Of a DNA stretch of 64,000 nt, positions 50,251 to 58,434 are shown in pieces. How positions within the stretch are numbered: the stretch's first letter is position 1; each line of letters opens with the position of its first letter. Source of the stretch: Nocardioides eburneiflavus. GTDB taxonomy: Bacteria; Actinomycetota; Actinomycetes; Propionibacteriales; Nocardioidaceae. A program made the position numbers and the translations under genes. The notes beneath the pieces were generated by a model that was given only the letters and a program-made list of their open reading frames with translations, searched no databases and was not told where the DNA came from. The DNA is taken from the NCBI RefSeq assembly GCF_004785795.1, contig NZ_SRRO01000001.1, positions 1,302,001 through 1,366,000 of the forward strand, read 5' to 3'.

Positions 50251-51188
50251 CCGGAGGAGGCGAGGAAGTCGTCCACCTCGGCCGCGGTCGGCGCCGACTC
50301 CGGCCCGCGCCGGGTCACCTTGATCGCGGCCGCAGCGTTGGCGCGTCGGCAGCCCTCGGCCCACGGCGTACCTGCTGCGACCTCGGCCAACAGCGCGCCC
50401 GTGTGGGTGTCGCCGGCGCCGTTGGTGTCGACCGGCGTCTGCGGGAAGCCGGGGACGTACGTCGTCTCGCCCGCCACCCGCACCGCGCAGCCCTCCGGGC
50501 CGTCGCGCACGATGGCGACGGCGTCGCCGCGCAGCAGGGGAGCGACCGCGGTGGTCAGCCCGGCGAGGTCGCCCGGAGGTTCGTGGCCCACCGCGCGCAG
50601 GAGCCCCTCGGCCTCCTCGGCATTGCTCGACCAGACGTCGGTGACCTCGAGCATCGCGGCGCGTACGTCCTGGGGCAGGTCGGCGAACGCGGCCCCCGGG
50701 TCGAGCACGACGACCACCTCCGGGTGCAGGTCCGGCAGCCACGCGAGCAGGGGGTCGCGGGTGCTCTCGAGGGCCAGCGAGAAGCCGGTGACGCACACGA
50801 GGTCGCCCGGCCCGGGCTGCGAGGTCGCGAGGGACTCCACGCTGATGTGCCGCTCGGCACCGAGCGTGGTGACGAACGTACGCTCGGCGCTCGGCTCGAC
50901 CATCACCACGCAGATGCCGGTGTCGAGCCCGTCGACGACCGGTGCGGACACGGCGATGCCCTCCTGGGCGAGGGCGTCGCGGACGAGGTCGCCGTGCGGT
51001 CCGGTGCCGTGGGCGCCGGCGTGCACGCAGTCGGCGCCGAACCGCGCGGCCGCGAGCAGCACCGTCACCGCCCCTCCGGCGTAGTCGGTGGCCGAGGCGG
51101 CCATCACGTTCTGGCCGCGGTCGGGGAGGTCGGGGACCTCCACCACCACGTCGACCAGCGCCTGACCGGTGTGGATGACTCGGCTCAA
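50247..51188 (-). CDS. PfkB-family sugar/nucleoside kinase
   Basis: A 313-residue ribokinase-like protein. The N-terminal GG motif is YAGGAVTVLLAAARFGADCV. The C-terminal signature is VDTNGAGDTHTGALLAEVAA, with the catalytic base Asp in GAGD. It phosphorylates a sugar, nucleoside or related alcohol with ATP; the substrate is not predictable. Start TTG 51188 overlaps the isochorismatase-type stop (TTGA), the only in-frame start at the expected place. The neighbour suggests a salvage pathway, perhaps of a nucleoside or its base (inference). Confidence 0.87.
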   Translation of the reverse strand: MSRVIHTGQALVDVVVEVPDLPDRGQNVMAASATDYAGGAVTVLLAAARFGADCVHAGAHGTGPHGDLVRDALAQEGIAVSAPVVDGLDTGICVVMVEPSAERTFVTTLGAERHISVESLATSQPGPGDLVCVTGFSLALESTRDPLLAWLPDLHPEVVVVLDPGAAFADLPQDVRAAMLEVTDVWSSNAEEAEGLLRAVGHEPPGDLAGLTTAVAPLLRGDAVAIVRDGPEGCAVRVAGETTYVPGFPQTPVDTNGAGDTHTGALLAEVAAGTPWAEGCRRANAAAAIKVTRRGPESAPTAAEVDDFLASSG

Positions 51189-51739
51189 CGATCCCCCTCC
51201 ACCAGCACCGCGTCGCTGGTCGCGAGGGTGATCTGCGGTGGGTAGAGCGCCATCACGTCCATCGCGGCGCGGTGGTTCTGCGGCGTCGAACCGGCGCACG
51301 CGTCGGTCACCACGGTGATCGTCGCGCCCGCGTCGGCCGCGGCCAGTGCGGTCGAGACGACGCAGCAGTCGGTGCTCACGCCCGCGAGGACGAGGCGCGG
51401 GGTCGGCCCGGTGATCGCCGCCAGCTCCGGGCCCCACTTGCCGAAGGTCGGCAGCGAGACGACTGTGTCCGTGAGCCCCCTCGCCTCGGGCACGAGCGCG
51501 AGCAGCGGGTCGTCCGCCGGCACGTCGGCGAACGGCCAGGCCGCGAGGTACGCCGCCCAGCTGCCCCGCGGGTCGGGTGCCGGGACCCAACGCGTGACCA
51601 CGGTGCGCTCTCCCGCGGCGGCGGCGAGGCGGCGTACGGGCTCCACGATGTCGGCGAACATCGGCGAGCCCCACTCGCTGTCGGGCGAGGCGAAGATCCG
51701 CTGCGGGTCGATGACGACCAGCCAGGCGTCGGGGTGCAT
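51185..51739 (-). CDS. Isochorismatase-like cysteine hydrolase
   Basis: A 184-residue hydrolase. The catalytic triad of the family is Asp in VVIDPQRIFAS (about residue 11), Lys in TFGKWGPEL and Cys in GVSTDCCVVSTALAA. Members include nicotinamidase, ureidoacrylate and isochorismate hydrolases; substrates differ by pocket. It is directly upstream of the PfkB kinase with a TTGA overlap, so the two are translationally coupled. A nucleobase or amide salvage role is possible. Confidence 0.87.
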   Translation of the reverse strand: MHPDAWLVVIDPQRIFASPDSEWGSPMFADIVEPVRRLAAAAGERTVVTRWVPAPDPRGSWAAYLAAWPFADVPADDPLLALVPEARGLTDTVVSLPTFGKWGPELAAITGPTPRLVLAGVSTDCCVVSTALAAADAGATITVVTDACAGSTPQNHRAAMDVMALYPPQITLATSDAVLVEGDR

Positions 51740-51779
51740 GCGGCCAGCCTGTCAGAGGGAGGGCCCCCGGACAGGCACC

Positions 51780-51811
51780 AGCGGCCGCCGGTCCCCCGAC
51801 CGGCAGCCGCT
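51780..51811 (-). terminator. Terminator of the ABC exporter operon
   Basis: AGCGGCCGCCGGTC (51780-51793) and GACCGGCAGCCGCT (51798-51811) pair over 14 bases with one mismatch and a 4-base loop. It lies 25 bases after the permease stop on the minus strand. Confidence 0.75.
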
Positions 51812-51836
51812 GATGGGCACGAGGTGGAGCAGGGGA

Positions 51837-52682
51837 CTACTTCACCTCGGCGCGCAGGATCGCGCGCAGGCCGATGGCCAGCGGGATCCAGAGCCACACC
51901 AGGGTCGAGACGCCGAGCTGCTGCCAGTACTCGGCGGTCATCGTCTGGTCGAAGAGCCGGGTGACCGCGAAGTTCACGTCGACCCACGGCTGCAGGTCGC
52001 GGAACCACTCCTGGAACGCCGCGAGCGTCCCGAACGCGACGGGCAGCACGAGGGAGTAGACGAAGTAGCCCACGATCGCGCCGGCGGAGCTGCGGAACAG
52101 CACGCCGAGCATGAAGCCCATCAACATGCCGAGCACGTTGGCCAGCACGATGTTGCCGAACTGGCTGAGCGTGATGTCCCAGACCGCGTCGAGACCGGTG
52201 ATCGCCGAGCCGACGACGTTGCCGAGGGCGCCGACGGCCAGCGCGACGAACATCGCCGCGACCCCGACGATGAGCGTGGCGACCACCTTGGCGGCCATCA
52301 CGCGGCCCCGCCAGGGCACGAGGGTGTAGGTCGTCAGGCCGGTGCGCTGGCTGTACTCACCGGTGACGGACAGGATCGCGATGATCGGCAGCACGACCGA
52401 GAGCGGCATGCCGATCGCGGTGGAGAAGGTGTTCTGGGTGATCGCCTCGTCGGGTGCCCAGATGATGACGGCGGCGGTCGCGAGCACCGAGACGATGCCG
52501 ACGCTGGCCATCAGCCAGAACCCGGCGCGGGTGTCGAACATCTTGCGCAGCTCGACGCCCACGAGGCGGGTCGTCGGGATGGGGCGTACGGCGCGGGCCG
52601 GGGTGGCTGCGGACGGCGTACGTGTGGGGGCCGGCGTCGCCGGGGACGGGGTCTGGGTGGCGGCCTGAATCTGGGTGGTCAT
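51837..52682 (-). CDS. ABC-2 type transporter permease
   Basis: A 281-residue permease with a Thr/Pro/Ala-rich N-terminal tail of about 35 residues and six membrane helices. RLVGVELRKMFDTRAGFWLM begins the first, as in many actinobacterial ABC-2 exporters, and ILSVTGEYSQRTGLTTYTLV is the typical E-loop region. ATG 52682 overlaps the stop of the ATPase gene (ATGA), and a strong terminator follows. It would form the channel half of an exporter; the cargo is unknown (peptide, drug or lipid). Confidence 0.87.
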   Translation of the reverse strand: MTTQIQAATQTPSPATPAPTRTPSAATPARAVRPIPTTRLVGVELRKMFDTRAGFWLMASVGIVSVLATAAVIIWAPDEAITQNTFSTAIGMPLSVVLPIIAILSVTGEYSQRTGLTTYTLVPWRGRVMAAKVVATLIVGVAAMFVALAVGALGNVVGSAITGLDAVWDITLSQFGNIVLANVLGMLMGFMLGVLFRSSAGAIVGYFVYSLVLPVAFGTLAAFQEWFRDLQPWVDVNFAVTRLFDQTMTAEYWQQLGVSTLVWLWIPLAIGLRAILRAEVK

Positions 52683-53584
52683 GCTGCTGCTCCTTCACGG
52701 GCGGTCTCGGCGGTGAGCTCGAGGAACATCTCCTCCAGGCCGGCGCCGTCGGCGGCGCGCAGCTCGCGGAGGGCGATGCCGGCGCGGTGCGCGGTCTCGC
52801 CGACGAGCTCGGGGTCGGCGTCGGCGCGCAGGCCGCCGTCGATGGGGGTGGTGACGACGGCGGCCTCGTGCAGGGCACGGGCGAGCCGGTCGTGCTGGGA
52901 GGGGTCGGCGGTGCGGACGAGGGTGCCCGCCGCGGCGAGCAGCTCGGACTTGCTGCCCTGGGCGACGATGCGGCCCTGGCCGATCACCACGAGGTCGTCG
53001 GCGATGACCTCGATCTCGTGGAGCAGGTGCGACGACAGCAGCACGGTGCCGCCGTCGTCGGCGAAGCCACGGAGCAGGTCGCGCATCCAGCGGATGCCGG
53101 CGGGGTCGAGGCCGTTGGCCGGCTCGTCGAGGACCAGGACCTGGGGGTCACCGATCAGGGCGGTCGCGATGCCGAGGCGCTGGCGCATGCCGAGGGAGTA
53201 GTTGCGCACCCGGCGCTCCGCCTCGTCCTCGGTGAGCCCGACGCGGGCGAGGGTCTCGGCGACCCGGGCCCTGGGCAGCCCCATCGTCTGCGCGGCGATC
53301 GCCAGGATCTCGCGCCCGGTGCGGCCGGCGTGTTGGGCGGAGGCGTCCAGCAGGACGCCGACCTCGAGACCGGGGTTGACCAGCTCGCGGTAGTCGCGGC
53401 CGGTGATCGTGACCTGGCCGGTGGTCGGGAGGGTCAGGCCGACCATGATGCGCATGGTGGTGGACTTGCCGGCGCCGTTGGGGCCGAGGAAGCCGGTGAC
53501 GCGACCGGTGGCGGCCGTGAAGGAGACGTTGTCGACGGCCGTGAACCGGCCGTACTGCTTGGTGAGGTGCTCGACGCTGATCAT
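52679..53584 (-). CDS. ABC transporter ATP-binding protein
   Basis: A 301-residue ATPase. Walker A GFLGPNGAGKSTTMRI (about 32-47), signature NYSLGMRQRLGIA and Walker B DPQVLVLDEPANGLDP are present, with the H-loop in VLLSSHLLHEIE. The C-terminal 80 residues are of the type seen in multidrug/bacitracin exporters. Its end overlaps the permease gene (ATGA). A palindrome-rich region (53587-53640) lies directly upstream and may hold an operator. Confidence 0.92.
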   Translation of the reverse strand: MISVEHLTKQYGRFTAVDNVSFTAATGRVTGFLGPNGAGKSTTMRIMVGLTLPTTGQVTITGRDYRELVNPGLEVGVLLDASAQHAGRTGREILAIAAQTMGLPRARVAETLARVGLTEDEAERRVRNYSLGMRQRLGIATALIGDPQVLVLDEPANGLDPAGIRWMRDLLRGFADDGGTVLLSSHLLHEIEVIADDLVVIGQGRIVAQGSKSELLAAAGTLVRTADPSQHDRLARALHEAAVVTTPIDGGLRADADPELVGETAHRAGIALRELRAADGAGLEEMFLELTAETAREGAAA

Positions 53585-53594
53585 AGGCCCCAGC

Positions 53595-53608
53595 CTCGCC
53601 GCGGCGAG
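53595..53608. promoter_or_regulatory. 14-bp perfect palindrome upstream of ABC exporter
   Basis: CTCGCCGCGGCGAG is a perfect palindrome 11 bases upstream of the ATPase start. A second imperfect inverted repeat (CGTCCCGA/TCGGGGACG) lies beside it, to about 53630. Confidence 0.4.
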
Positions 53609-53739
53609 CGTCCCGACGCATCGGGGACGGGGCCCCGCCGGTCCCTGAGGTCGACCCTGAGATGACCCCCAGCGCGGCCCCGAGGTGCGGGTGGGGTGCG
53701 GGTGGGGCGTGGTTGGGAGCCACTTGGGACAATGGTCGG

Positions 53740-54888
53740 GTGAGCCAGCCCACCACGCAGCGTCCGCCCCAGGTCAGCCTGGCGTCGGGCATCGTCATGT
53801 TCTCCTCGGTGGTGGTGCTGCTCACCGTGTGGGAGCGGGTGTCGTCCCTTGGCTCGCTGGAGACCCAGCAGGCGATCGCCGAGGTCCTGGCCGAGTCGCC
53901 CTTCTCCTCGCTCGACCTGACCGTCTCCAGCACCACCGAGCTGCTGCGTGTCTCCTGCATGGTGGCGGCGGTCTGCGCGTGCGCGACCGCGATCCTCGGC
54001 TGGTACGTCCGCAAGCCCGACCGGTCCGCACGGCTCGGCCTGACCCTTTTCGCGGTGCCCGTCTTCGTCACCGGCCTGCCCGCCGGTGGCCTCGCCGGCT
54101 CGTTCGTCGCCGCAGGTGCCGCGATGCTGTGGATGCAGCCCGGCCGCGAGTGGTTCGCCACCGGGAGGTGGACCCCGCCAGCGCCCGCCACACCCAAGGA
54201 CAAGGCCGAGGGCGGCAGCGCCTCGGCCGACCGCCCCGACCCGTGGAGCAGGGCACCGCAGGCTCCCGGCGCGACGGGAGCCGACACGCCGGGCCCCCCG
54301 CCGCCGGCCAGCCGGCCCTTCGGCGAGCCCCCTGCCGGGCAGCAGCACCCCGGCGGTCCGCCGACGTCGCCGTACGGACAGCCCTACCCCCAGCCTCCCG
54401 CCCAGCCCTCCGCCCCGCAGCCGGGCGCCTGGCTCCCGCAACAGCCCGCACCCGCGCGGCCCGGGGCGATGGTCGCGGCATTCGTGATCACGGTCGTCAC
54501 GGCCGGCGGGCTGCTGGGCCTCTCGGTGCTCTGGCTCGCGATCGCCGGGCTCTCGCCGGACTTCCTGATGAGCCTGCTCGAGCAGCAGCAGCCCGAGCTC
54601 GTCGAGGACGGCCTGACGCTCGAGCAGCTGCGCACCACGGTGTTCGCGGTGGCAGGTGCCTTCGTCGTGTGGTGCCTGGTCGCGCTGGTGCTGGCCGGCT
54701 TTGCGATGGCTCGGCGCGCGTGGGCGCGCCGCGGCCTGATGGTCAGTGCGGCGTTCAGCGCCGCGGCGTGCTTCGCCCTCGTGCTCAACGCGCCGCTGGT
54801 GCTGGTCCCGGCGGCCGCCGCGATCGCGACCGTCGTGTGCCTGCGCCGGGTCGAGGTGCGGCGCTGGTTCTCGCTCGACGCGCGGTGA
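53740..54888 (+). CDS. Six-helix membrane protein with Pro-rich linker
   Basis: A 382-residue protein of unknown function. Three N-terminal helices (SGIVMFSSVVVLLTVW; VSCMVAAVCACATAILGW; GLTLFAVPVFVTGLPAGGLA) precede a 110-residue linker rich in Pro, Gly and Gln, for example PPTSPYGQPYPQPPAQPSAP. Three or four more helices lie near the C-terminus (VAAFVITVVTAGGLLGLSVL; VFAVAGAFVVWCLVALVLAG). GTG 53740 is used, without a Shine-Dalgarno sequence. It precedes a second protein with PYGQ-type repeats by 54 bp, and the two may be functionally related. Confidence 0.72.
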   Translation: MSQPTTQRPPQVSLASGIVMFSSVVVLLTVWERVSSLGSLETQQAIAEVLAESPFSSLDLTVSSTTELLRVSCMVAAVCACATAILGWYVRKPDRSARLGLTLFAVPVFVTGLPAGGLAGSFVAAGAAMLWMQPGREWFATGRWTPPAPATPKDKAEGGSASADRPDPWSRAPQAPGATGADTPGPPPPASRPFGEPPAGQQHPGGPPTSPYGQPYPQPPAQPSAPQPGAWLPQQPAPARPGAMVAAFVITVVTAGGLLGLSVLWLAIAGLSPDFLMSLLEQQQPELVEDGLTLEQLRTTVFAVAGAFVVWCLVALVLAGFAMARRAWARRGLMVSAAFSAAACFALVLNAPLVLVPAAAAIATVVCLRRVEVRRWFSLDAR

Positions 54889-54942
54889 CACGGGGGCCCC
54901 GACGCTGTGGGCCGCGTTGTGCCGGCATGGTGAGATGTCCCC

Positions 54943-55821
54943 ATGAGCGAGCCCAGCGACCCCGGCCCGACGCACACGCCGTACGGCCAGGACCCCTACG
55001 GCCCACCCCCGCAGGGAAACCCCTACGGCCAGCAGCCCCACGGCCAACAGCCGTACGGCCAGCAGCCCTACGGCGAGCAGCCGTACGGCCAGCCCTATGG
55101 CCAGCAGCCCTACGGCCAGCCTGCCGGTGACCGCCGCCCCGGCACCGTGACCGCCGCGGCCTGGATCGCGATCGTGTTCTCCGGCATCACGGCCGTCTTC
55201 CTCGGCCTGGGCGCCCTCGGGCTCGTCGTCGCCCGCGACGAGCTGATCAACGAGATCGAGCGGGAGATGCAGTCCGGCGCGGCCGGCTCCGACGTCCAGC
55301 TCGACCTCGACCCCGAGTCGATCGTCGGCGTCCTGGTCGCGGTGATCCTGGTGCTCCTCGCCTGGGCGCTGGTCGCGATCGTGCTCGCGGTCTTCGTGCT
55401 GCGCCGCTCCAACGTGGCCCGCATCCTCCTCGTGATCTCCAGCGGCGTCGTCGCGCTCCTGTCGCTCATCGGGATCGCCAGCGGGATCTCCGTGGTGTCG
55501 CTGATCGCCGCGACCGCCACGATCGTGCTGCTCTTCGTCGGCGGCGCGGGTGACTGGTTCAAGGGCCCGTCCGCGCACGCGGGGATGCCGACCCAGTACG
55601 GCCAGCCCGGCCCGTACGGCAGCCAGCCCGGCCCGTACGGCAGCCAGCCGAGCCCGTACGGCAGCCAGCCCGGCCCGTACGGCAGCCAGCCCGGCCCGTA
55701 CGGCCACGACACCACCCACGGCCAGCAGCAGAGCCCCTACGGCCAGGACGACCCGTACGGCCAGCGGCCACCGTCCGGGGACGGCTCGGACCACCCGCCG
55801 AAGGACTACCCCGGCCGCTGA
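54943..55821 (+). CDS. Membrane protein flanked by PYGQ/PYGS low-complexity tails
   Basis: A 292-residue protein. The first 65 residues are a Tyr/Gly/Gln/Pro repeat tail ([20 protein letters not shown] and similar). Four membrane segments follow ([80 protein letters not shown]). The last 80 residues are again repetitive, with a PGPYGSQ heptapeptide in tandem encoded by 21-base DNA repeats (55606-55705). Both tails would face the cytoplasm if there are four crossings. Function unknown; such tails are seen in actinobacterial membrane proteins and may drive clustering. Confidence 0.75.
   Translation: MSEPSDPGPTHTPYGQDPYGPPPQGNPYGQQPHGQQPYGQQPYGEQPYGQPYGQQPYGQPAGDRRPGTVTAAAWIAIVFSGITAVFLGLGALGLVVARDELINEIEREMQSGAAGSDVQLDLDPESIVGVLVAVILVLLAWALVAIVLAVFVLRRSNVARILLVISSGVVALLSLIGIASGISVVSLIAATATIVLLFVGGAGDWFKGPSAHAGMPTQYGQPGPYGSQPGPYGSQPSPYGSQPGPYGSQPGPYGHDTTHGQQQSPYGQDDPYGQRPPSGDGSDHPPKDYPGR
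55606..55705 (+). repeat. 21-base tandem repeat inside the PYGS tail
   Basis: Four full units of 21 bases (CCCGGCCCGTACGGCAGCCA plus G) and a partial fifth, differing at one base, encode PGPYGSQ repeats. Near-identity at the DNA level suggests recent expansion. Confidence 0.85.
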
Positions 55822-55834
55822 CCCAGCGCTGGGC

Positions 55835-57019
55835 TCAGGCGTGCAGGTCGGCCGCGGCGAGCCGGCGTACGCCCTCGCTGATGACGTCGGGCTGCTTGCA
55901 GAACGCCCAGCGCACCAGCTGCCGGCCGGCCTCGGCGTCGTCGTAGAACCCCTGCGTGGGGATCGCGACGACGCCGGCGCGCTCGGGCAGCGCGAGGCAG
56001 AGCTCACGGCCGTCGGCCCAGCCGAGGTGGGAGACGTCGGTCGTCGCGAAGTAGGTGCCCTCCGGCACGCGCGGCGACAGCCCGGCAGCGGTCAGGCCGT
56101 CACACAGCAGGTCCCGGCGCGCCTGGAGGTCGCGGGCGAGCTCGCGCGGCCAGTCGGGCTCGTGGTCGAGGGCGTGCGCGACGGCGGGCTGGAGCGGTGA
56201 GCCGGAGGTGAAGGTCAGCCACTGCTTGGCCGCCAGCACGGCCTGCACGAGCGGCGCGGGACCGGTGGCCCAGCCGACCTTCCAGCCGGTGAAGGAGTAG
56301 GACTTGCCGGCGCTCGACAGGGTGAGCGTGCGTTCCCACATCCCCGGCAGCGTCGCGATCGGGACGTGGGCGCGCCCGTCGAAGACGAGGTGCTCGTAGA
56401 CCTCGTCGGTCACCACGATCACGTCGTGCTCGATCGCGAGGTCGGCCACCACCTGCAGCTCCTCGCGCGTGAGGACGGTGCCGGTGGGGTTGTGCGGGGT
56501 GTTGAGCAGGATGGCCCTGGTCCGGTCGGTGACCGCGGCGCGGAGCCGGTCGAGGTCGAGACGGAAGTCGGGCGCTCGCAGCGTCGCCGGGCGCCGCACG
56601 GCCCCGCACATGTCGAGCATCGCGACGTAGGAGTCGTAGTAGGGCTCGAGGACCACGACCTCGTCGCCCGGGTCGACGAGCCCGAGCAGGGCAGCCGCGA
56701 CGGCCTCGGTGCAGCCGGTCGTCACCACGACCTCGCGGTCGGGGTCGACGTCGAGGCCGTAGTGGCGCTGCTGGTGGCGGGCGATCGCGGCGCGGAGGGC
56801 GGGCACGCCGATGCCTGGGGCGTACTGGTTGGCACCCGCCTCGAGCGCGGCCTCGGCCGCCGCGATGACCGACGGCGGGCCGTCGACGTCGGGGAAGCCC
56901 TGGCCCAGGTTGATCGCCCCGGTCCGCAGCGCGAGGGCCGACATCTCGCTGAAGACGGTCGGCGGGATGTGGGCCAGGCGGTCGGCGAGGGGCTGGGTGA
57001 GCGGCTTCGCGGTGGGCAC
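55835..57019 (-). CDS. PLP-dependent aminotransferase (DapC/methionine aminotransferase type)
   Basis: A 394-residue class I aminotransferase. INLGQGFPDVDGP at the N-terminus, NTPHNPTGTVLTREEL in the middle and the PLP lysine in LSSAGKSYSFTGWKVGW (about residue 233) match the succinyldiaminopimelate/methionine/kynurenine aminotransferase group. GTG 57019 is six bases after a TAGCGT box, so the transcript looks leaderless, and its -10 box faces the pyrE -10 box only 14 bp away. The exact amino donor is undetermined. Confidence 0.87.
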   Translation of the reverse strand: MPTAKPLTQPLADRLAHIPPTVFSEMSALALRTGAINLGQGFPDVDGPPSVIAAAEAALEAGANQYAPGIGVPALRAAIARHQQRHYGLDVDPDREVVVTTGCTEAVAAALLGLVDPGDEVVVLEPYYDSYVAMLDMCGAVRRPATLRAPDFRLDLDRLRAAVTDRTRAILLNTPHNPTGTVLTREELQVVADLAIEHDVIVVTDEVYEHLVFDGRAHVPIATLPGMWERTLTLSSAGKSYSFTGWKVGWATGPAPLVQAVLAAKQWLTFTSGSPLQPAVAHALDHEPDWPRELARDLQARRDLLCDGLTAAGLSPRVPEGTYFATTDVSHLGWADGRELCLALPERAGVVAIPTQGFYDDAEAGRQLVRWAFCKQPDVISEGVRRLAAADLHA

Positions 57020-57025
57020 GGGCCC

Positions 57026-57031
57026 ACGCTA
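57026..57031 (-). promoter_or_regulatory. -10 box of leaderless aminotransferase transcript
   Basis: TAGCGT on the minus strand ends six bases before GTG 57019. Confidence 0.6.
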
Positions 57032-57045
57032 CCCAGCAGCGTGGC

Positions 57046-57051
57046 TAGGGT
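57046..57051 (+). promoter_or_regulatory. -10 box of leaderless pyrE transcript
   Basis: TAGGGT ends seven bases before GTG 57059. It is only 14 bp from the opposing aminotransferase -10 box. Confidence 0.65.
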
Positions 57052-57058
57052 CGGGTGC

Positions 57059-57589
57059 GTGACCACCGACGCCGCCCTCGCCGCCGACATCGACGCCACC
57101 TGCCGCCTGACTGGGGAGTTCACCCTGCGGTCCGGCCAGGTCGCCGACACCTACTTCGACAAGTACCTCTTCGAGGCCCAGCCGGCGCTGCTCGACCGGG
57201 TCGCGACCCGGATGCTCGAGCTGCTCCCCGCGGGCACCGAGCTGCTCGGCGGCCTCGAGCTCGGCGGCATCCCGATCGCCACCATGGTCTCGGCGAAGAC
57301 CGGCCTCCCGGCGCTCTTCGTGCGCAAGAAGGCCAAGGAGTACGGCACCTGCAAGCTGGCCGAGGGCCCCGACGTCGCCGGCCGGCGGGTCACGATCATC
57401 GAGGACGTGATCACCACCGGGGGCGCCGTGCGCGACGCGACGCGCGAGCTGCGGGCGGCCGGAGCGACGGTCGAGGTCGTCGTGTGCGCCATCGACCGGT
57501 CGCCGGAGGGGGAGAACCCCCTGGCCGACGTGGGCCTCGAGGTCCGCTCGGTGCTCACCCGCGCCGACCTGGACGCAGCGCGCGGCTGA
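57059..57589 (+). CDS. pyrE: Orotate phosphoribosyltransferase
   Basis: A 176-residue type I phosphoribosyltransferase. The PRPP-binding loop VTIIEDVITTGGAVRD (about 112-127) is preceded by FVRKKAKEYGTCKLAEG, the orotate-type flexible loop with catalytic lysines, and by LEGGI-like GGLELGGIPIATMVSAKTGL. It makes orotidine 5'-phosphate from orotate and PRPP in pyrimidine synthesis. GTG 57059 lies seven bases after TAGGGT, so the transcript is probably leaderless. It converges with the DedA gene. Confidence 0.9.
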   Translation: MTTDAALAADIDATCRLTGEFTLRSGQVADTYFDKYLFEAQPALLDRVATRMLELLPAGTELLGGLELGGIPIATMVSAKTGLPALFVRKKAKEYGTCKLAEGPDVAGRRVTIIEDVITTGGAVRDATRELRAAGATVEVVVCAIDRSPEGENPLADVGLEVRSVLTRADLDAARG

Positions 57590-57611
57590 CCGCCCCCGGA
57601 CTGAGGGGACG

Positions 57612-58370
57612 TCAGTCGAGGTCGCGGCCCATGATGTCGCGGTCCGGGCCACCGTCCTGCGGGCCGATCTCGGCGCCGGGTGCGTTGGTGCGCTTGTGGC
57701 GCCACCACTCGATGACGATCGGGACCAGCGAGAACGCCACGATCACGATGATGAGCTTGTCGATGCTCTCCGCGAGGCCGGGGAAGGCGTCGCCGAGGAA
57801 GAAGCCGAGCAGGCAGACCGAGACGACCCACAGGATGGCACCGACGAGGCTCCACACGAAGAAGCGGTGCCGCTCCATCCGGGTCACGCCCGCGACAACG
57901 GTGATGTAGGTCCGCACGAACGGGACGAAGCGGCCGATCACCAGCGCCTTGTTGCCGTGCCGGTCGAAGAACGCGGTCGTCTGGTCGAAGTACTTGCGCT
58001 TGATGATGCGACCGTCGCGCTCGTAGAGCGGCGGACCGATCTTGCGCCCGATCTCGTAGCCCACGACGTTGCCCAGGAACGCGGCCACGGTCAGGGCCGC
58101 CATCGTGATGAGCAGCTCGGCGATCGGCGGACCCGGGAAGAGGTCGAGCTGGCCGGTCGCGATGAAGAGGCCGAGCGCGAACAGCAGGGTGTCGCCGGGG
58201 AGGATCGGGAAGAACAGTCCGCACTCGACGAAGACGATGAGCAGGCTGATCCAGAACAGGGCCGCGCCGAACCGGTCGAGGAGCCAGTTGGGGTCCATCC
58301 ACTCGATGCCCAGCAGCATCGGCTGGACGCCCGAGGACAGGATGGACTGCAGGTCCCACAACACGCTCAC
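57612..58370 (-). CDS. DedA-family membrane protein
   Basis: A 252-residue protein with five or six hydrophobic segments. The DedA/SNARE-associated motif is FPILPGDTLLFALGLF (about residue 45) with GYEIGRKIGPPLYERDGRII and a second FVPFVRTYITVVAGVTRMER. DedA proteins are linked to membrane-potential homeostasis and undecaprenyl-phosphate or phospholipid flipping. GTG 58370 is chosen over GTG 58379 because a TAGGGT -10 box overlaps the upstream codon and ends exactly seven bases before it. Confidence 0.87.
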   Translation of the reverse strand: MSVLWDLQSILSSGVQPMLLGIEWMDPNWLLDRFGAALFWISLLIVFVECGLFFPILPGDTLLFALGLFIATGQLDLFPGPPIAELLITMAALTVAAFLGNVVGYEIGRKIGPPLYERDGRIIKRKYFDQTTAFFDRHGNKALVIGRFVPFVRTYITVVAGVTRMERHRFFVWSLVGAILWVVSVCLLGFFLGDAFPGLAESIDKLIIVIVAFSLVPIVIEWWRHKRTNAPGAEIGPQDGGPDRDIMGRDLD

Positions 58371-58377
58371 GCGCGCC

Positions 58378-58383
58378 ACCCTA
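58378..58383 (-). promoter_or_regulatory. -10 box of leaderless dedA transcript
   Basis: TAGGGT on the minus strand ends seven bases before GTG 58370, which settles that start over the upstream GTG 58379. Confidence 0.6.
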
Positions 58384-58422
58384 ACCAGCGCGACCCGCCG
58401 TTCCCGCTTCGGCGACGGTGCC

Positions 58423-58428
58423 TAGGGT
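58423..58428 (+). promoter_or_regulatory. -10 box of leaderless RNA methyltransferase transcript
   Basis: TAGGGT ends six bases before ATG 58435. It lies opposite the dedA -10 box, 39 bp away. Confidence 0.65.
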
Positions 58429-58434
58429 GCTGCC

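Noticed and set aside
55606..55705. CRISPR-like array
   Set aside because: The 21-base units are contiguous without spacers and encode PGPYGSQ repeats in frame.
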